DNA of 41,927 bases from Chlorobiota bacterium. GTDB taxonomy: Bacteria > Bacteroidota > Ignavibacteria > Kapaibacteriales > NICIL-2. The position numbers and the translations under genes were made by a program. Shown here in pieces: positions 9,210 to 17,957 of the stretch. The notes below the pieces were generated by a model. The model was not told the origin of the DNA and searched no databases. It saw only the letters and a program-made list of their open reading frames with translations. The DNA is taken from positions 1 to 41,927 of the forward strand of contig JAOAGY010000014.1 in the NCBI GenBank assembly GCA_026415505.1, read 5' to 3'. Every line of letters begins with the position of its first letter. Positions within the stretch are counted from its first letter, which is position 1.

Positions 9210-11794
9210 AACGTCACGCTGAAACCAATCGTCGGTAGGATCGGCAGCATCGTCGAACGGCGCTCGACGAGCTGAAGCGTCTCACGATCGACGCGGTAGA
9301 ACACACCGACGACGTTCTGCCGGTTGTACACGTTGATGATGTCGAGATACCAGCTCCACTTCCACCCGAACCAATCGGTGTACGTTGTCACGCGTACATC
9401 GAGCCGATGGTAGTCCGGCAGACGTCCGCGATTGATGTTCGCCAGCCCGCCGCGATCGACGTCGAAAACGACGCCCCGCCAGTCCGTGTCGAGTTTGGCG
9501 ACCGTTTGTCCTGTGACTGTATCGCGTACCTGCACGATGCGCGGACGGATGCCCACCGGATACGTCCACGGAAAACCGGAGCCATAGGTGAACGTGAAGC
9601 TGACGTCGAGCTTCTCCGAGATGCGGTAGCCGCCGACGATGCTCAGCGTGTGGCGCCGGTCGAAATTGAACGGTATCACCAAGCCGTCGCGGTAGCGATT
9701 GGCGAACGCAAATGAATAGGCGATCCAGCCGTAGAATCCGCGATTGCCCGGATCGGGAAACTTCTGCAAGAACAGCTCGATGCCGAACGACTCGCCAGTG
9801 GCGCTGTTGACTGGGATCGTCGTCAGCGCGTCGCCGATCGTCGCCACTGGTTCGGTCCAGCCATTGCGCGTGCGATAGACCGAGTCGGGCAAGCCGGGAA
9901 TTTTTTCGACCTTCCAGACCGTTCCTTGCACGACTTTCGGCAGAATCAAATCGCTGAAGCCTTTGTAGTAGCCTTCGATGCGGGCGAGCCACCGCCGGTC
10001 GAACTGATGCTCGATGCCGACGATGTTGTGGATCGCACGTTCGGCTCTGAGCGAGCGGACGTTGTCGCCGGTCAAATCGAGAAATACCTGCTGATCGAAC
10101 AGCTTTTCGTAGCCGGGCGATTGATAGTACACGCCCCACGAAGCGCGGAGCGTCGTTTGCGGCGTGAGGGCATACGATGCAGAAAGGCGCGGTGCCAGGT
10201 ACGTTTTGCCGATGAGCGCGAAATAATCCAGCCGTGCACCGATCGTGAGCGTGAGCCGATCGAGTGCGCGCCAGCGATCCTGCGCATACAGACCGCTGCG
10301 GATGTAGTCGATCCCGTCTTGGAGCGACTCCGGCAGCGGCGGCGCCGTTGGATTTGCAGCACGAATGGCTTTCAATCGTGGGTCGAAATCCAAGTACGCC
10401 ACGATGCCCGTGTAGAGCCAATCCTGCTGCAAACCGAATTCGAGCGCGTGGAGCGAGTCGAGCTGCCAAATGTTGTCCACCTTGAGCGAGGTTTTTTGGA
10501 AGCGAAAGCCTGTTTCCCCACGCACACTGAAGAGCGTCGGCACATCCACACCAGCTCGGCGCAACGAGTCCTGCAAGCGCTCGAAGTCGGATTTGCTCAG
10601 TGTTCCACCGTTCGGATTCGAGTTCAACAGCGCCGAACCGCCGACCCCGCCGAAGCTGTTGGCACCGTAGTTGGCGTAGTACGACAGCCCGACGTTCGCC
10701 ACAAAGCGCCGCGAGGGCGTCCACTGCCATGCGATGCCGTATGCGTCGTTGTAGCTGCGGTCAACCAGGCTGATGGAATCGGCACTTTGGCGATTGACCC
10801 CCGATGTGAATTCGGTGTTGTCGCGACTGGTCAGAACGTTCGCCGTCAGCTTGTGTCCCTGGGCAGGGAAGAGCGTCACCTTCAACTGCAGGTCGCGGAA
10901 ATTCGGGAATGCGACGTCGCCATCGACAGCACCAGTGGCGCGCACGATCGGACCGACGATGAGGTCGTAGTACGTTCGCCGCGTCGAAAGAAGCCACGCG
11001 CCGTTCCAGAAAGGGAGAGCTCCTTCGGTGATGATGTTCGCGTTGGTGATGCTGACGTTGAGTTTGCCGGCGAAATAACCATTGCCGGTGTATCCGTCGC
11101 GATTGCGCACATCGAGCACTGCCGAGAGACGATCGGTGTACTGTGCCGGAAAGCCGCCCGTCAGCAAAGTGATACTGCTAATCGTTTCCGGGTTGAACAG
11201 CGAAATGAAACCGTAGAGCCGGTAGGGATTGAACAGCTCGATGTTGTCGAGCAAAATGAGGTTCTGATCCGGTCCCGATCCGCGCACGACGAGCTGCGAA
11301 GAAAAATCGCTCGGTGCAGTCACTCCGGGCAGATTCTGCAGCGTGCGGAAAACGTCCTCGATGCCGCCGGCTTTGTACTTGGCTTCGCGCGGATCGACCG
11401 TGATGACACTTGTGCGGGTGTCGGTTTGCTCTTGCATGCGCCGCGATGCAGTGACTTCGACTGCATCGGCTTCGATGCTCGATTGGCGCAGCACAATGCG
11501 CAGTCGTTCGGTTTTGCCCGCAGCAACTGTGACTGTCGTCGTGTAGGGGGCGTAGCCGATTGCCGAAATTTCGACGCGATAAGTCCCTGCCGGAATGTTG
11601 GCGATTGCGAACGTTCCATCGCTGCGCGAGACCGTGCCGCGCTTGATTTGCGGGAGCTTGATCGTCGCGCCGACGATCGGTGAGCGTTCGGTGTCGTAAA
11701 TGGCACCTTCGAGGCGTGCAAATTGTGCATGTGCTGTTGCCGCCAGCAGAAGGGTGGTGATCGCCAGAAGTGAAGCAAGCCGCATCGTGTTCAT
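9206..11794 (-). CDS. TonB-dependent outer-membrane receptor with carboxypeptidase-regulatory-like domain
   Basis: 862 residues. A signal peptide (1-23, cleavage near AHA/QF) is followed by a CarboxypepD_reg-like beta-sandwich (about 28-108, EGAIYDTERSPIVGATIKL). Next come a plug domain (about 120-230, with SDFSSQLVVRGSGPDQNLILLDNIELFNP) and a 22-strand-type beta barrel ending in the aromatic residue F, as outer-membrane barrels do. Such receptors import siderophores, cobalamin, glycans or peptides using TonB/ExbBD energy, or serve related surface functions. It resembles the FecA/CirA-like group of Bacteroidota rather than full SusC. No SusD partner is next to it, so the substrate is unknown. 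Divergent from the haloperoxidase-like lipoprotein, with 154 bp between the starts. Confidence 0.92.
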   Translation of the reverse strand: MNTMRLASLLAITTLLLAATAHAQFARLEGAIYDTERSPIVGATIKLPQIKRGTVSRSDGTFAIANIPAGTYRVEISAIGYAPYTTTVTVAAGKTERLRIVLRQSSIEADAVEVTASRRMQEQTDTRTSVITVDPREAKYKAGGIEDVFRTLQNLPGVTAPSDFSSQLVVRGSGPDQNLILLDNIELFNPYRLYGFISLFNPETISSITLLTGGFPAQYTDRLSAVLDVRNRDGYTGNGYFAGKLNVSITNANIITEGALPFWNGAWLLSTRRTYYDLIVGPIVRATGAVDGDVAFPNFRDLQLKVTLFPAQGHKLTANVLTSRDNTEFTSGVNRQSADSISLVDRSYNDAYGIAWQWTPSRRFVANVGLSYYANYGANSFGGVGGSALLNSNPNGGTLSKSDFERLQDSLRRAGVDVPTLFSVRGETGFRFQKTSLKVDNIWQLDSLHALEFGLQQDWLYTGIVAYLDFDPRLKAIRAANPTAPPLPESLQDGIDYIRSGLYAQDRWRALDRLTLTIGARLDYFALIGKTYLAPRLSASYALTPQTTLRASWGVYYQSPGYEKLFDQQVFLDLTGDNVRSLRAERAIHNIVGIEHQFDRRWLARIEGYYKGFSDLILPKVVQGTVWKVEKIPGLPDSVYRTRNGWTEPVATIGDALTTIPVNSATGESFGIELFLQKFPDPGNRGFYGWIAYSFAFANRYRDGLVIPFNFDRRHTLSIVGGYRISEKLDVSFTFTYGSGFPWTYPVGIRPRIVQVRDTVTGQTVAKLDTDWRGVVFDVDRGGLANINRGRLPDYHRLDVRVTTYTDWFGWKWSWYLDIINVYNRQNVVGVFYRVDRETLQLVERRSTMLPILPTIGFSVTF

Positions 11795-11948
11795 CGGGAG
11801 AGTCGAGCGCTAAAACGCCACGTGCAGGGAAATAGTTTCACCGCCGGTTCAAGCACTGCGACGCATGCGCCGATAATGACGAATGGCGATGGAAGCGCGT
11901 GTGACCGACAGAGGATGTCCCCAGCTTCACCATCGGCAGAGGATTGCG

Positions 11949-13295
11949 ATGAATCATGTGCGTTCGATCGTGATCGCACTTGCGATCGTAGCGGCGGTCG
12001 GCTGCAACGATCCTGTTGTCGTGCCCGATCCATTCCCGACTGCCTACGACGGTGCGCGGTTCGATACCGATTTACTCGCCACGACGTGGTACGACTGTGC
12101 CACAGCGTGCATCGAGCAACAACCGAGCTTCGCCGATCCGATCGCAGCGCGCGTCTATGCGTACATGGGGATTGCGCTCTATCAATCGCTCGTGTGGGGA
12201 ATGCCGGGCTATCCATCGCTCGAAGGGCGCGTGGCTGGTCTGTCGGAATTGCCGCGTCCCGACACCTCCGGCAAACGATTCCACTGGGCGCTCGTTGCCA
12301 ACAGTGCGATCGCCGAGCTTCTGCGGGGAATGTTGCCACCGTCGAGCACTGCACAGCGCCGCATCGACTCGCTCGAAGCAGCAAACATTGCCGAGCGATG
12401 GCTCGCCGAACGCGATACGGCGATGCTCGAACGGTCGGTCGCATACGGGAAAGCATTGGCACGTCGCATCCTCGAAATTGCCCGCACCGATGGCGGGAAC
12501 GGCGCGTGGGCAAATCTTTTCCCGCCGGACTACGAGCTGCCGCCGATACCGGGGGTGTGGAAACCGACCTCGCCCGATCTCGGATCGGTGCCGCTTTTGC
12601 CGCAGTGGACATCGGTGCGTATGCTCGCCTGCAGCGATTCGAGTGTGCCGCCGCCACCGGCGTATTCGACCGATCCATCGAGCGCGTTCTATGCTGCTGC
12701 CGATGCGGTGCACCGGCAAATGGCGCAAGCGACCGAGCTCCAGCTCGACGGTGCCCGCTACTGGTCCGATCCGTTCGGACGCGCACCCACCTTCCCCGGT
12801 CATCTGATGCGCATCGCCACGCAACTGATACGCACCGGACCCTATCGCATGGGATTCGGAGCGGTGCTCTATCTTCGGCTCGGACTTGCCATGCACGACG
12901 GCTACGTGCTGGCGTGGAAAGCCAAGTACCGCTATCCCATCATGCGTCCGCAGACGTTCATCGTAGCGTATCTCGACTCGCGCTACCGTCCGCCGCTCGA
13001 ATCGCCACCGACGCCGGAGTACGTCTCCGATCATGCGCTCGTTGCGACTGCGGCGATACGGATACTTCAAGACGCATTCGCTCAGCCGTATCCGCAAATC
13101 GAACGCATCACCGATCGCACGCACGTCGAACGCGGTTTGCTGCCGCGCGATTATCGCACGCTCGATGAATTGCTCGCCGACATTCTCGCTGCCGAGCGAT
13201 GGAGCGGAACGCACTACGACTTCAGCATTGCAGCCGCTTCGGCGCTCGGCGAGCGGGTCGCTGGGGAGATACTCGATCGTATTGCGCTCGACTGA
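11949..13295 (+). CDS. Vanadium-haloperoxidase/PAP2-like lipoprotein
   Basis: 448 residues from the ATG at 11949, which gives a lipoprotein signal peptide (MNHVRS, hydrophobic core, lipobox AVGC at the end). The body is alpha-helical and C-terminally carries the vanadate/phosphate-binding pattern of the vanadium-dependent haloperoxidase and PAP2 superfamily. The pattern is K-x-RYPIMRPQTF (lysine and RP pair), PEYVSDHALV in place of the usual PSGHA, and ERWSGTHYDFS for the R..G.H element. The second motif has D where most relatives have G. Function could be halide peroxidation or phosphate-ester hydrolysis, probably at the outer or inner membrane facing the periplasm. The adjacent divergent TonB receptor may be linked in function (inference). 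Confidence 0.78.
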   Translation: MNHVRSIVIALAIVAAVGCNDPVVVPDPFPTAYDGARFDTDLLATTWYDCATACIEQQPSFADPIAARVYAYMGIALYQSLVWGMPGYPSLEGRVAGLSELPRPDTSGKRFHWALVANSAIAELLRGMLPPSSTAQRRIDSLEAANIAERWLAERDTAMLERSVAYGKALARRILEIARTDGGNGAWANLFPPDYELPPIPGVWKPTSPDLGSVPLLPQWTSVRMLACSDSSVPPPPAYSTDPSSAFYAAADAVHRQMAQATELQLDGARYWSDPFGRAPTFPGHLMRIATQLIRTGPYRMGFGAVLYLRLGLAMHDGYVLAWKAKYRYPIMRPQTFIVAYLDSRYRPPLESPPTPEYVSDHALVATAAIRILQDAFAQPYPQIERITDRTHVERGLLPRDYRTLDELLADILAAERWSGTHYDFSIAAASALGERVAGEILDRIALD

Positions 13296-13306
13296 GTGAC
13301 GATGGC

Positions 13307-13314
13307 TATATTTG
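13307..13314 (+). promoter_or_regulatory. -7 element TATATTTG before the STAS gene
   Basis: Exact TAnnTTTG followed by CC. A TTG at 13282-13284 lies 22 bases upstream and could be the -33 element. The STAS start is 57 bases downstream. Confidence 0.55.
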
Positions 13315-13371
13315 CCGCGTGCCTGTGCGGGCACGTTCGAGCCGTATGTTCCACCGCTGCGGGGGCGAACA

Positions 13372-13722
13372 ATGAAATTCACCGTCGAACACGACGACAA
13401 CATCGTCATCTTCACACTCAAAGAGCCGCGCTTGGATTCGAGCACCGCGCCCGACATCAAAGCGGAGCTGCTGATACTCTGCCAGCCGACGATTGCTGCA
13501 TTGATCGTTGACCTGTCGCGCATCGAGTATGCCGACAGCAGCGGCTTGAGCGCGCTTCTGCTGGCGTACCGCCAATTGCGCGACCACAAAATCCCGGTCA
13601 TCCTGGTCGGTGTCCGCGAAACAGTGCGCAATCTTTTCCGCATCTCGCAAATGGAGTGGCTCTTCGAGTTCTATCCGACGACCGAAGCAGCATTGCAACA
13701 GCTCCAGGCAGAGGGTGACTGA
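13372..13722 (+). CDS. STAS-domain anti-sigma-factor antagonist
   Basis: 116 residues making up one STAS domain of the SpoIIAA/RsbV type. The conserved phospho-acceptor region ADSSGLSALL (residues 54-63) with serine at 56/57 is intact, so it can act as a partner-switching protein controlled by a serine kinase and a PP2C phosphatase. Neither kinase nor phosphatase is nearby. The frame opens upstream at 13312, but the domain begins at MKFTVEHDD (13372). It precedes thrS by 97 bp; thrS has its own -7-like motif in that gap. Confidence 0.9.
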   Translation: MKFTVEHDDNIVIFTLKEPRLDSSTAPDIKAELLILCQPTIAALIVDLSRIEYADSSGLSALLLAYRQLRDHKIPVILVGVRETVRNLFRISQMEWLFEFYPTTEAALQQLQAEGD

Positions 13723-13757
13723 AGCATCGGCAAGCGGAGAGCCCGACGCTCCGGGCG

Positions 13758-13765
13758 TAATTTTG
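13758..13765 (+). promoter_or_regulatory. -7 element TAATTTTG before thrS
   Basis: Exact match to TAnnTTTG, 54 bases ahead of the thrS start, in the 97-bp gap behind the STAS gene. It implies that thrS can be transcribed on its own. Confidence 0.5.
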
Positions 13766-13819
13766 AATCGTTCCGCTCGCATATCGAGCGGTGCAAGGCA
13801 CACCACTTTCGATTCGACG

Positions 13820-15739
13820 ATGATCATCACTTTTCCGGACGGATCGCAGCGAGAATTTCCGCCGGGCACGACCGGCATGGAAATCGCCCGTTCGATCGGC
13901 GAAGGCTTGGCGCGCGCTGCGCTCGGCATCGTCGTCAACGGTACGGTGTACGACCTGTCGCGACCGATCACCGAGGACGCGACGGTCCGCATCCTCACCT
14001 GGAACGACGACGAAGGCAAGCGCATCTTCTGGCACTCGACAGCGCACCTGATGGCGGAAGCACTCGAAGCGCTCTATCCCGGCATCAAATTCGGTATCGG
14101 TCCGCCGATCGAAAACGGGTTCTACTACGACGTGGACTTGCCCGAAGGCGCCACGATTTCGAGCGACGACTTCCCGCGCATCGAAGAGAAAATGCGCGAG
14201 CTGGTCAAAGCCGACAATCCCTACGAGCGCATCGAAATCGCCTGGGAAGACGCCGTCGAGTACTACCGCCGCAAAGGCGACGAATACAAACTCGAACTAC
14301 TCGAAGAGCTGCGCGGCGAACCGATCACGTTCTACCGCCAAGGCAATTTCACCGATCTCTGTCGCGGTACGCACGTCCCAACGACCGGCTACCTGAAGTA
14401 TCCGAAGTTGCTTTCGGTCGCCGGTGCATATTGGCGCGGCGACCATCGGCGCAAACAACTGACGCGCATCTACGGCATTTCCTTCCCCAAAAAGGAAATG
14501 CTCGACGAATTTTTGCGTCAGCGCCAGGAAGCCGAACGCCGCGACCACCGCCGTTTGGGTCGCGAGCTGAACATTTTCCTCATCACACCGGCTGTCGGGA
14601 GCGGCTTGCCGATTTGGCTCCCCAACGGTACGATTATTCGCCGTCGCTTGGAAGCATTCTTGCGGTCGGAACAGAAAAAGCGCGGCTACCAAGAAGTCAT
14701 CACGCCGCATTTGGGCAATCTCGAACTGTACAAAACCAGCGGGCACTATCCGTACTACGCCGACTCGCAGTTCCCGCCGATGACGGTCGAAGACGAAGAG
14801 TACTTGCTCAAACCGATGAACTGCCCGCACCACCACCAGATTTACGCCAGCCAACCGCGCTCGTACCGTGACTTGCCGTTGCGACTGGCGGAATTCGGCA
14901 CGGTCTATCGCTACGAGCAATCCGGCGAACTGACCGGCTTGGTGCGTGTGCGCGGTTTTACGCAGGACGACGCGCACATCTACTGCACACCGGAACAGCT
15001 CAAAGACGAGGTCAAAAGCGTCATCGAGCTGACACAGCTCGTCTTCCGCACGTTCGGCATGGAGGTTTCGACGCGGCTGTCGTTCCGCGACGACAATGCC
15101 GACAAGTACGGCGGCGATATTGCACTGTGGGAACGTGCGCAGCGCGAAATCCAGGAAGTCGCCGACGAAATGGGACTCGATTACACCATCGGCATCGGCG
15201 AGGCAGCGTTCTACGGACCGAAAATCGACTTCATCGTTCGCGATGCGATCGGTCGTCGTTGGCAGCTCGGCACGGTGCAAGTGGACTACGTCATGCCCGA
15301 ACGCTTTCAGCTCGAATACACCGGCTCGGACAATGCCAAGCATCGCCCGGTGATCATTCATCGTGCACCATTCGGCTCGATGGAACGCTTCATTGGCATT
15401 TTGATCGAGCACTTCGCCGGCAATTTCCCGTTCTGGCTGGCGCCCGTACAGGTGAGCGTTCTGCCGATCACCGATGCGCAACTGGCGTATGCACGCCGCA
15501 TCGGTGCGCTGTTGGACGAAAAAGGATACCGTGTGTTCGTCGACGAGCGCTCCGAAAAAGTTCAGCGCAAGATCGCCGAAAGCGAGCAACAGAAAATCCC
15601 GTTCGCGCTCATCGTCGGGCGCAAGGAGGAGGAAAGCGGCACCGTCGCATTGCGCGAGCACGGCAAAGGCGACCGCGGCACGATGAGTCTCGACGCGGTG
15701 CTGGAGATGTTCGCAACGCTCGATGTGCCCGGTGCATGA
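13820..15739 (+). CDS. thrS: Threonine-tRNA ligase
   Basis: 639 residues, the standard full-length enzyme. An N-terminal TGS domain (1-60) is followed by the editing/SAD domain with HSTAHL (HxxxH) and LCRGTH. The class II catalytic core has the zinc cysteine in MNCPHHH, motif 2 (RLAEFGTVYRYE and RVRGFTQDDAH) and motif 3 (HRAPFGSMERFIG). The C-terminal anticodon-binding domain covers about 540-639. It charges tRNA-Thr and edits Ser-tRNA-Thr. The ATG at 13820 begins the TGS domain; longer in-frame starts lie inside the STAS gene. Its stop overlaps the start of the next gene (ATGA). Confidence 0.97.
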   Translation: MIITFPDGSQREFPPGTTGMEIARSIGEGLARAALGIVVNGTVYDLSRPITEDATVRILTWNDDEGKRIFWHSTAHLMAEALEALYPGIKFGIGPPIENGFYYDVDLPEGATISSDDFPRIEEKMRELVKADNPYERIEIAWEDAVEYYRRKGDEYKLELLEELRGEPITFYRQGNFTDLCRGTHVPTTGYLKYPKLLSVAGAYWRGDHRRKQLTRIYGISFPKKEMLDEFLRQRQEAERRDHRRLGRELNIFLITPAVGSGLPIWLPNGTIIRRRLEAFLRSEQKKRGYQEVITPHLGNLELYKTSGHYPYYADSQFPPMTVEDEEYLLKPMNCPHHHQIYASQPRSYRDLPLRLAEFGTVYRYEQSGELTGLVRVRGFTQDDAHIYCTPEQLKDEVKSVIELTQLVFRTFGMEVSTRLSFRDDNADKYGGDIALWERAQREIQEVADEMGLDYTIGIGEAAFYGPKIDFIVRDAIGRRWQLGTVQVDYVMPERFQLEYTGSDNAKHRPVIIHRAPFGSMERFIGILIEHFAGNFPFWLAPVQVSVLPITDAQLAYARRIGALLDEKGYRVFVDERSEKVQRKIAESEQQKIPFALIVGRKEEESGTVALREHGKGDRGTMSLDAVLEMFATLDVPGA

Positions 15740-16626
15740 AAGCAGCGGCGATCGTGCTCGTTTGCTGCGCTGTCGTGCATGCAGCGGCAGTCGAAATCCC
15801 CGACGAGTGGATCGGAACTCTCGTTGTCGTACGACTGACGACCGGTGACCAAGTCCGCGGTGAACTTCTCGGACGAACCCAGCGCGACAGCATCGAAGCG
15901 ATACGAGTGCGAACAGCTATCGGCACGGCGACGATAGACCTCGATCAGATTGCCGAAATCCGACCGCTCAGCCGCAGTTACCGCCACAGTTGGCAATCGC
16001 TCTTGATGCCGACTGCCGAGCCGATAGGCGACGATCACAGCCTGATGAGTTTGGAGCTCATGACACTCGGCGTCGCCGCCGGTGTGGGAGACGTCGTCAG
16101 CATCATGGCACTGCGGAGCATCGTGCCGGCGATTCCATCGAGCCATCAACTGAGCGTGCTCGACGTCAAAGCGACCGTGCTTCAAGCCGACTATCAGCAA
16201 CTCGACGGGCACTTGTCTGTTGCTGTCGGTGGCAATCTTGCGTGGGTCAATGCGCCGAACCGTCTGCAGCATGTGTGGCTTGCCGGGACGTTCACGCGCG
16301 TTCGATCGCGACTGACGGTGATGACGTTCTACAACCTCTCCAGCCGCGATACCTACGACATCTACGCCGGAACGTTCGGCTCGGTGACGATGCGCTATGC
16401 GCCGAATGCCGTCGGCTTCGGTCTGGGGTTGGACGTTCAGGTCCCCTCGCGCGACGATCTCCACGTTCTCGCCGAGCTGTGGAATAGCGATCTGGCACGC
16501 CCGTATCAGACGATGCTGGCGATCGGACTGCGTCTTGCGAACAGTGCCGTCGCACTCGATGCCGGGGTAGCGATTGCTTCGCAGGTCGTTCTCCCGATTG
16601 CGGCGGTGCGATGGACGCCGTGGTGA
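15736..16626 (+). CDS. Secreted protein of unknown function, coupled to thrS
   Basis: 296 residues, starting in the ATGA overlap with thrS, so translational coupling is likely. A short signal peptide (MKAAAIVLVCCAVVHAAA) is followed by an N-terminal piece of about 50 residues with the strand pattern of a small SH3/Sm-like barrel (VVVRLTTGDQVRGELLG, then IDLDQIAEIRPL). The rest alternates hydrophobic and polar residues in strands such as RLTVMTFYNLSS, VGFGLGLDVQV and LAIGLRLANSAVALDAGVAI, and ends with W. This suggests a small outer-membrane barrel. I do not recognise a named family. Convergent with the response-regulator gene, four bases apart. Confidence 0.7.
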   Translation: MKAAAIVLVCCAVVHAAAVEIPDEWIGTLVVVRLTTGDQVRGELLGRTQRDSIEAIRVRTAIGTATIDLDQIAEIRPLSRSYRHSWQSLLMPTAEPIGDDHSLMSLELMTLGVAAGVGDVVSIMALRSIVPAIPSSHQLSVLDVKATVLQADYQQLDGHLSVAVGGNLAWVNAPNRLQHVWLAGTFTRVRSRLTVMTFYNLSSRDTYDIYAGTFGSVTMRYAPNAVGFGLGLDVQVPSRDDLHVLAELWNSDLARPYQTMLAIGLRLANSAVALDAGVAIASQVVLPIAAVRWTPW

Positions 16627-16630
16627 GCGG

Positions 16631-17170
16631 TCAAATCGAATCGAGCCAACGACGGAGTTCTTCTTCGTCGCGAGTCGAGGGCATTTGCTGGTATCGCGCG
16701 ATGGGGGGCTGCGCCGGGAGAGTTCGCTGCTCGGTATCGGCGGGAGGTGCTGACGTTCGATCGCTCGTTCGATGGTGTTGCTCGTCGGTGCTCGGCAAGG
16801 AGCCGAGAAGGGGATAGAGCTTTTCGTAAATCGTCGAGCGGGTAAACGGTTTGCGAATGAATCCTGCGGCACCGCATTTCATGGCGTCCATGAGCAGCTC
16901 GACTTCGGTCGCCACGCTCAAGATGAGCACCGGAATATCCGCCGTCGCGGGCAACCGTTTGAGCAGACGCAGCACCTGCATCCCTGTCAAATCGGGCATG
17001 ATCAGGTCGAGGATCACCGCATCGGGAAGATGCTCCACAGCGAGTGCGATGCCTTCGTAACCGTCGCGGGCGATGATCGGCTCCCAGCCATAGCTGGCGA
17101 CGATCTTGGCGACGATACGTTGCATCCACGTGTTGTCGTCGACGATCAAGACATGGGGAGCATCTTTCAT
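16631..17170 (-). CDS. Response regulator, receiver domain with short disordered tail
   Basis: 179 residues. The receiver domain occupies 1-122 with the acidic pair D11-D12, phospho-acceptor D55 (VILDLIMPD), a Ser at the switch position (LILSVAT) and lysine in IRKPF. After it comes a Pro/Ser/Thr-rich tail ending EEELRRWLDSI, with no DNA-binding or enzymatic output domain. It is therefore a CheY-like or adaptor regulator. It is the last gene of a minus-strand run with motB-like, fliW and csrA (16 bp after csrA), which suggests a link to motility or its control. The cognate kinase is not in this operon. Confidence 0.9.
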   Translation of the reverse strand: MKDAPHVLIVDDNTWMQRIVAKIVASYGWEPIIARDGYEGIALAVEHLPDAVILDLIMPDLTGMQVLRLLKRLPATADIPVLILSVATEVELLMDAMKCGAAGFIRKPFTRSTIYEKLYPLLGSLPSTDEQHHRTSDRTSAPPADTEQRTLPAQPPIARYQQMPSTRDEEELRRWLDSI

Positions 17171-17185
17171 GGCTTCCGTGGTGCG

Positions 17186-17452
17186 TTACAACGGTGTCGT
17201 TTCTTTGCTCGGTTGTTTCGGTGCATTCTGCTGCAGACAACCGATCGCTTGCTTGAGCGTGTCCGGTGTAGCGCCGGCGGCTTGACGGTTGAGCTCGATG
17301 ATGCGGTCATAGACCTCTTTGCGGTGAACGGGAACGTCTTTCGGTGCCTCGATCCCGACGCGGACGATGCCGCGATCGTAGCTCAAGATGGTGATTTTGA
17401 TCGAATTGCCGATCGTGATGACTTCGCCGATTTTGCGTGAGAGTACGAGCAT
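17186..17452 (-). CDS. csrA: Carbon storage regulator CsrA (translational repressor)
   Basis: 88 residues. The first ~60 are a clear CsrA: MLVLSRKIGEVITIG at the start, then VRVGIEAPKDVPVHRKEVY, including the RNA-binding arginine region. CsrA dimers bind GGA-containing leaders and block translation, notably of flagellin. The C-terminus is ~27 residues longer than in Escherichia coli CsrA and rich in Q, P and K. It follows fliW by three bases, the classic arrangement in which FliW binds and inhibits CsrA and coordinates flagellin synthesis with assembly. Confidence 0.95.
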   Translation of the reverse strand: MLVLSRKIGEVITIGNSIKITILSYDRGIVRVGIEAPKDVPVHRKEVYDRIIELNRQAAGATPDTLKQAIGCLQQNAPKQPSKETTPL

Positions 17453-17455
17453 AGG

Positions 17456-17935
17456 TTACGTCGTCGTTTGTTGTTGAACACCGATGGGGTGAGCCGTCGA
17501 GTACTTGTCCGATGGAATGATGATTTGCATGCCGCGCTGCTGGCGGACATCGAGAATCACGGGCGCTTTCAGGTTCGCAGTCGCACCGCCGGCGCCGAGC
17601 GTCAGAATGGCAAGCGGTGTGTAACGCTGAAAGTCGCAGTATTCCTTGCCTGGCGAGTAGTCGGCGACGAGGAAAAACGGGCTGATGACCGGAAAACTCA
17701 GTTCCGGATGTTCGACCGAAAGCAGCCATCGCACAGGTTCGGTTCGCTCGTCGCGAACGATGATGAACTGGCGAAGGTCCTCGAATCCGAGCAGCCCGTC
17801 GGGGAACGTGAAAATGTGCCGTTCCTCGATCAAGATTTCGCCGAACTGCTCTGTGGCGAGCTTGCGGATGCTCTGCGATGTCGTTGCCGTCATCGGCGCA
17901 GAAGGCAGTGTTGCGGTATCCATCGGAAACACCAT
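17456..17935 (-). CDS. fliW: Flagellar assembly factor FliW
   Basis: 159 residues. The family core runs from about residue 30 (FGEILIEERHIFTFPDGLLGFEDLRQFIIV) through PFFLVADYSPGKEYC and LTLGAGGATANLKAPVILD to QIIIPSDKYSTAHPI. FliW antagonises CsrA and is itself sequestered by flagellin. The N-terminus has several possible starts (17935, 17923 and 17893); the first ~25 residues are unconserved. Its pairing with csrA and a MotB-like gene argues that the organism is, or was, flagellated, although no structural flagellar gene lies in the window. Confidence 0.9.
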   Translation of the reverse strand: MVFPMDTATLPSAPMTATTSQSIRKLATEQFGEILIEERHIFTFPDGLLGFEDLRQFIIVRDERTEPVRWLLSVEHPELSFPVISPFFLVADYSPGKEYCDFQRYTPLAILTLGAGGATANLKAPVILDVRQQRGMQIIIPSDKYSTAHPIGVQQQTTT

Positions 17936-17957
17936 CCGTGGTTGTGGAGATTCGTTG

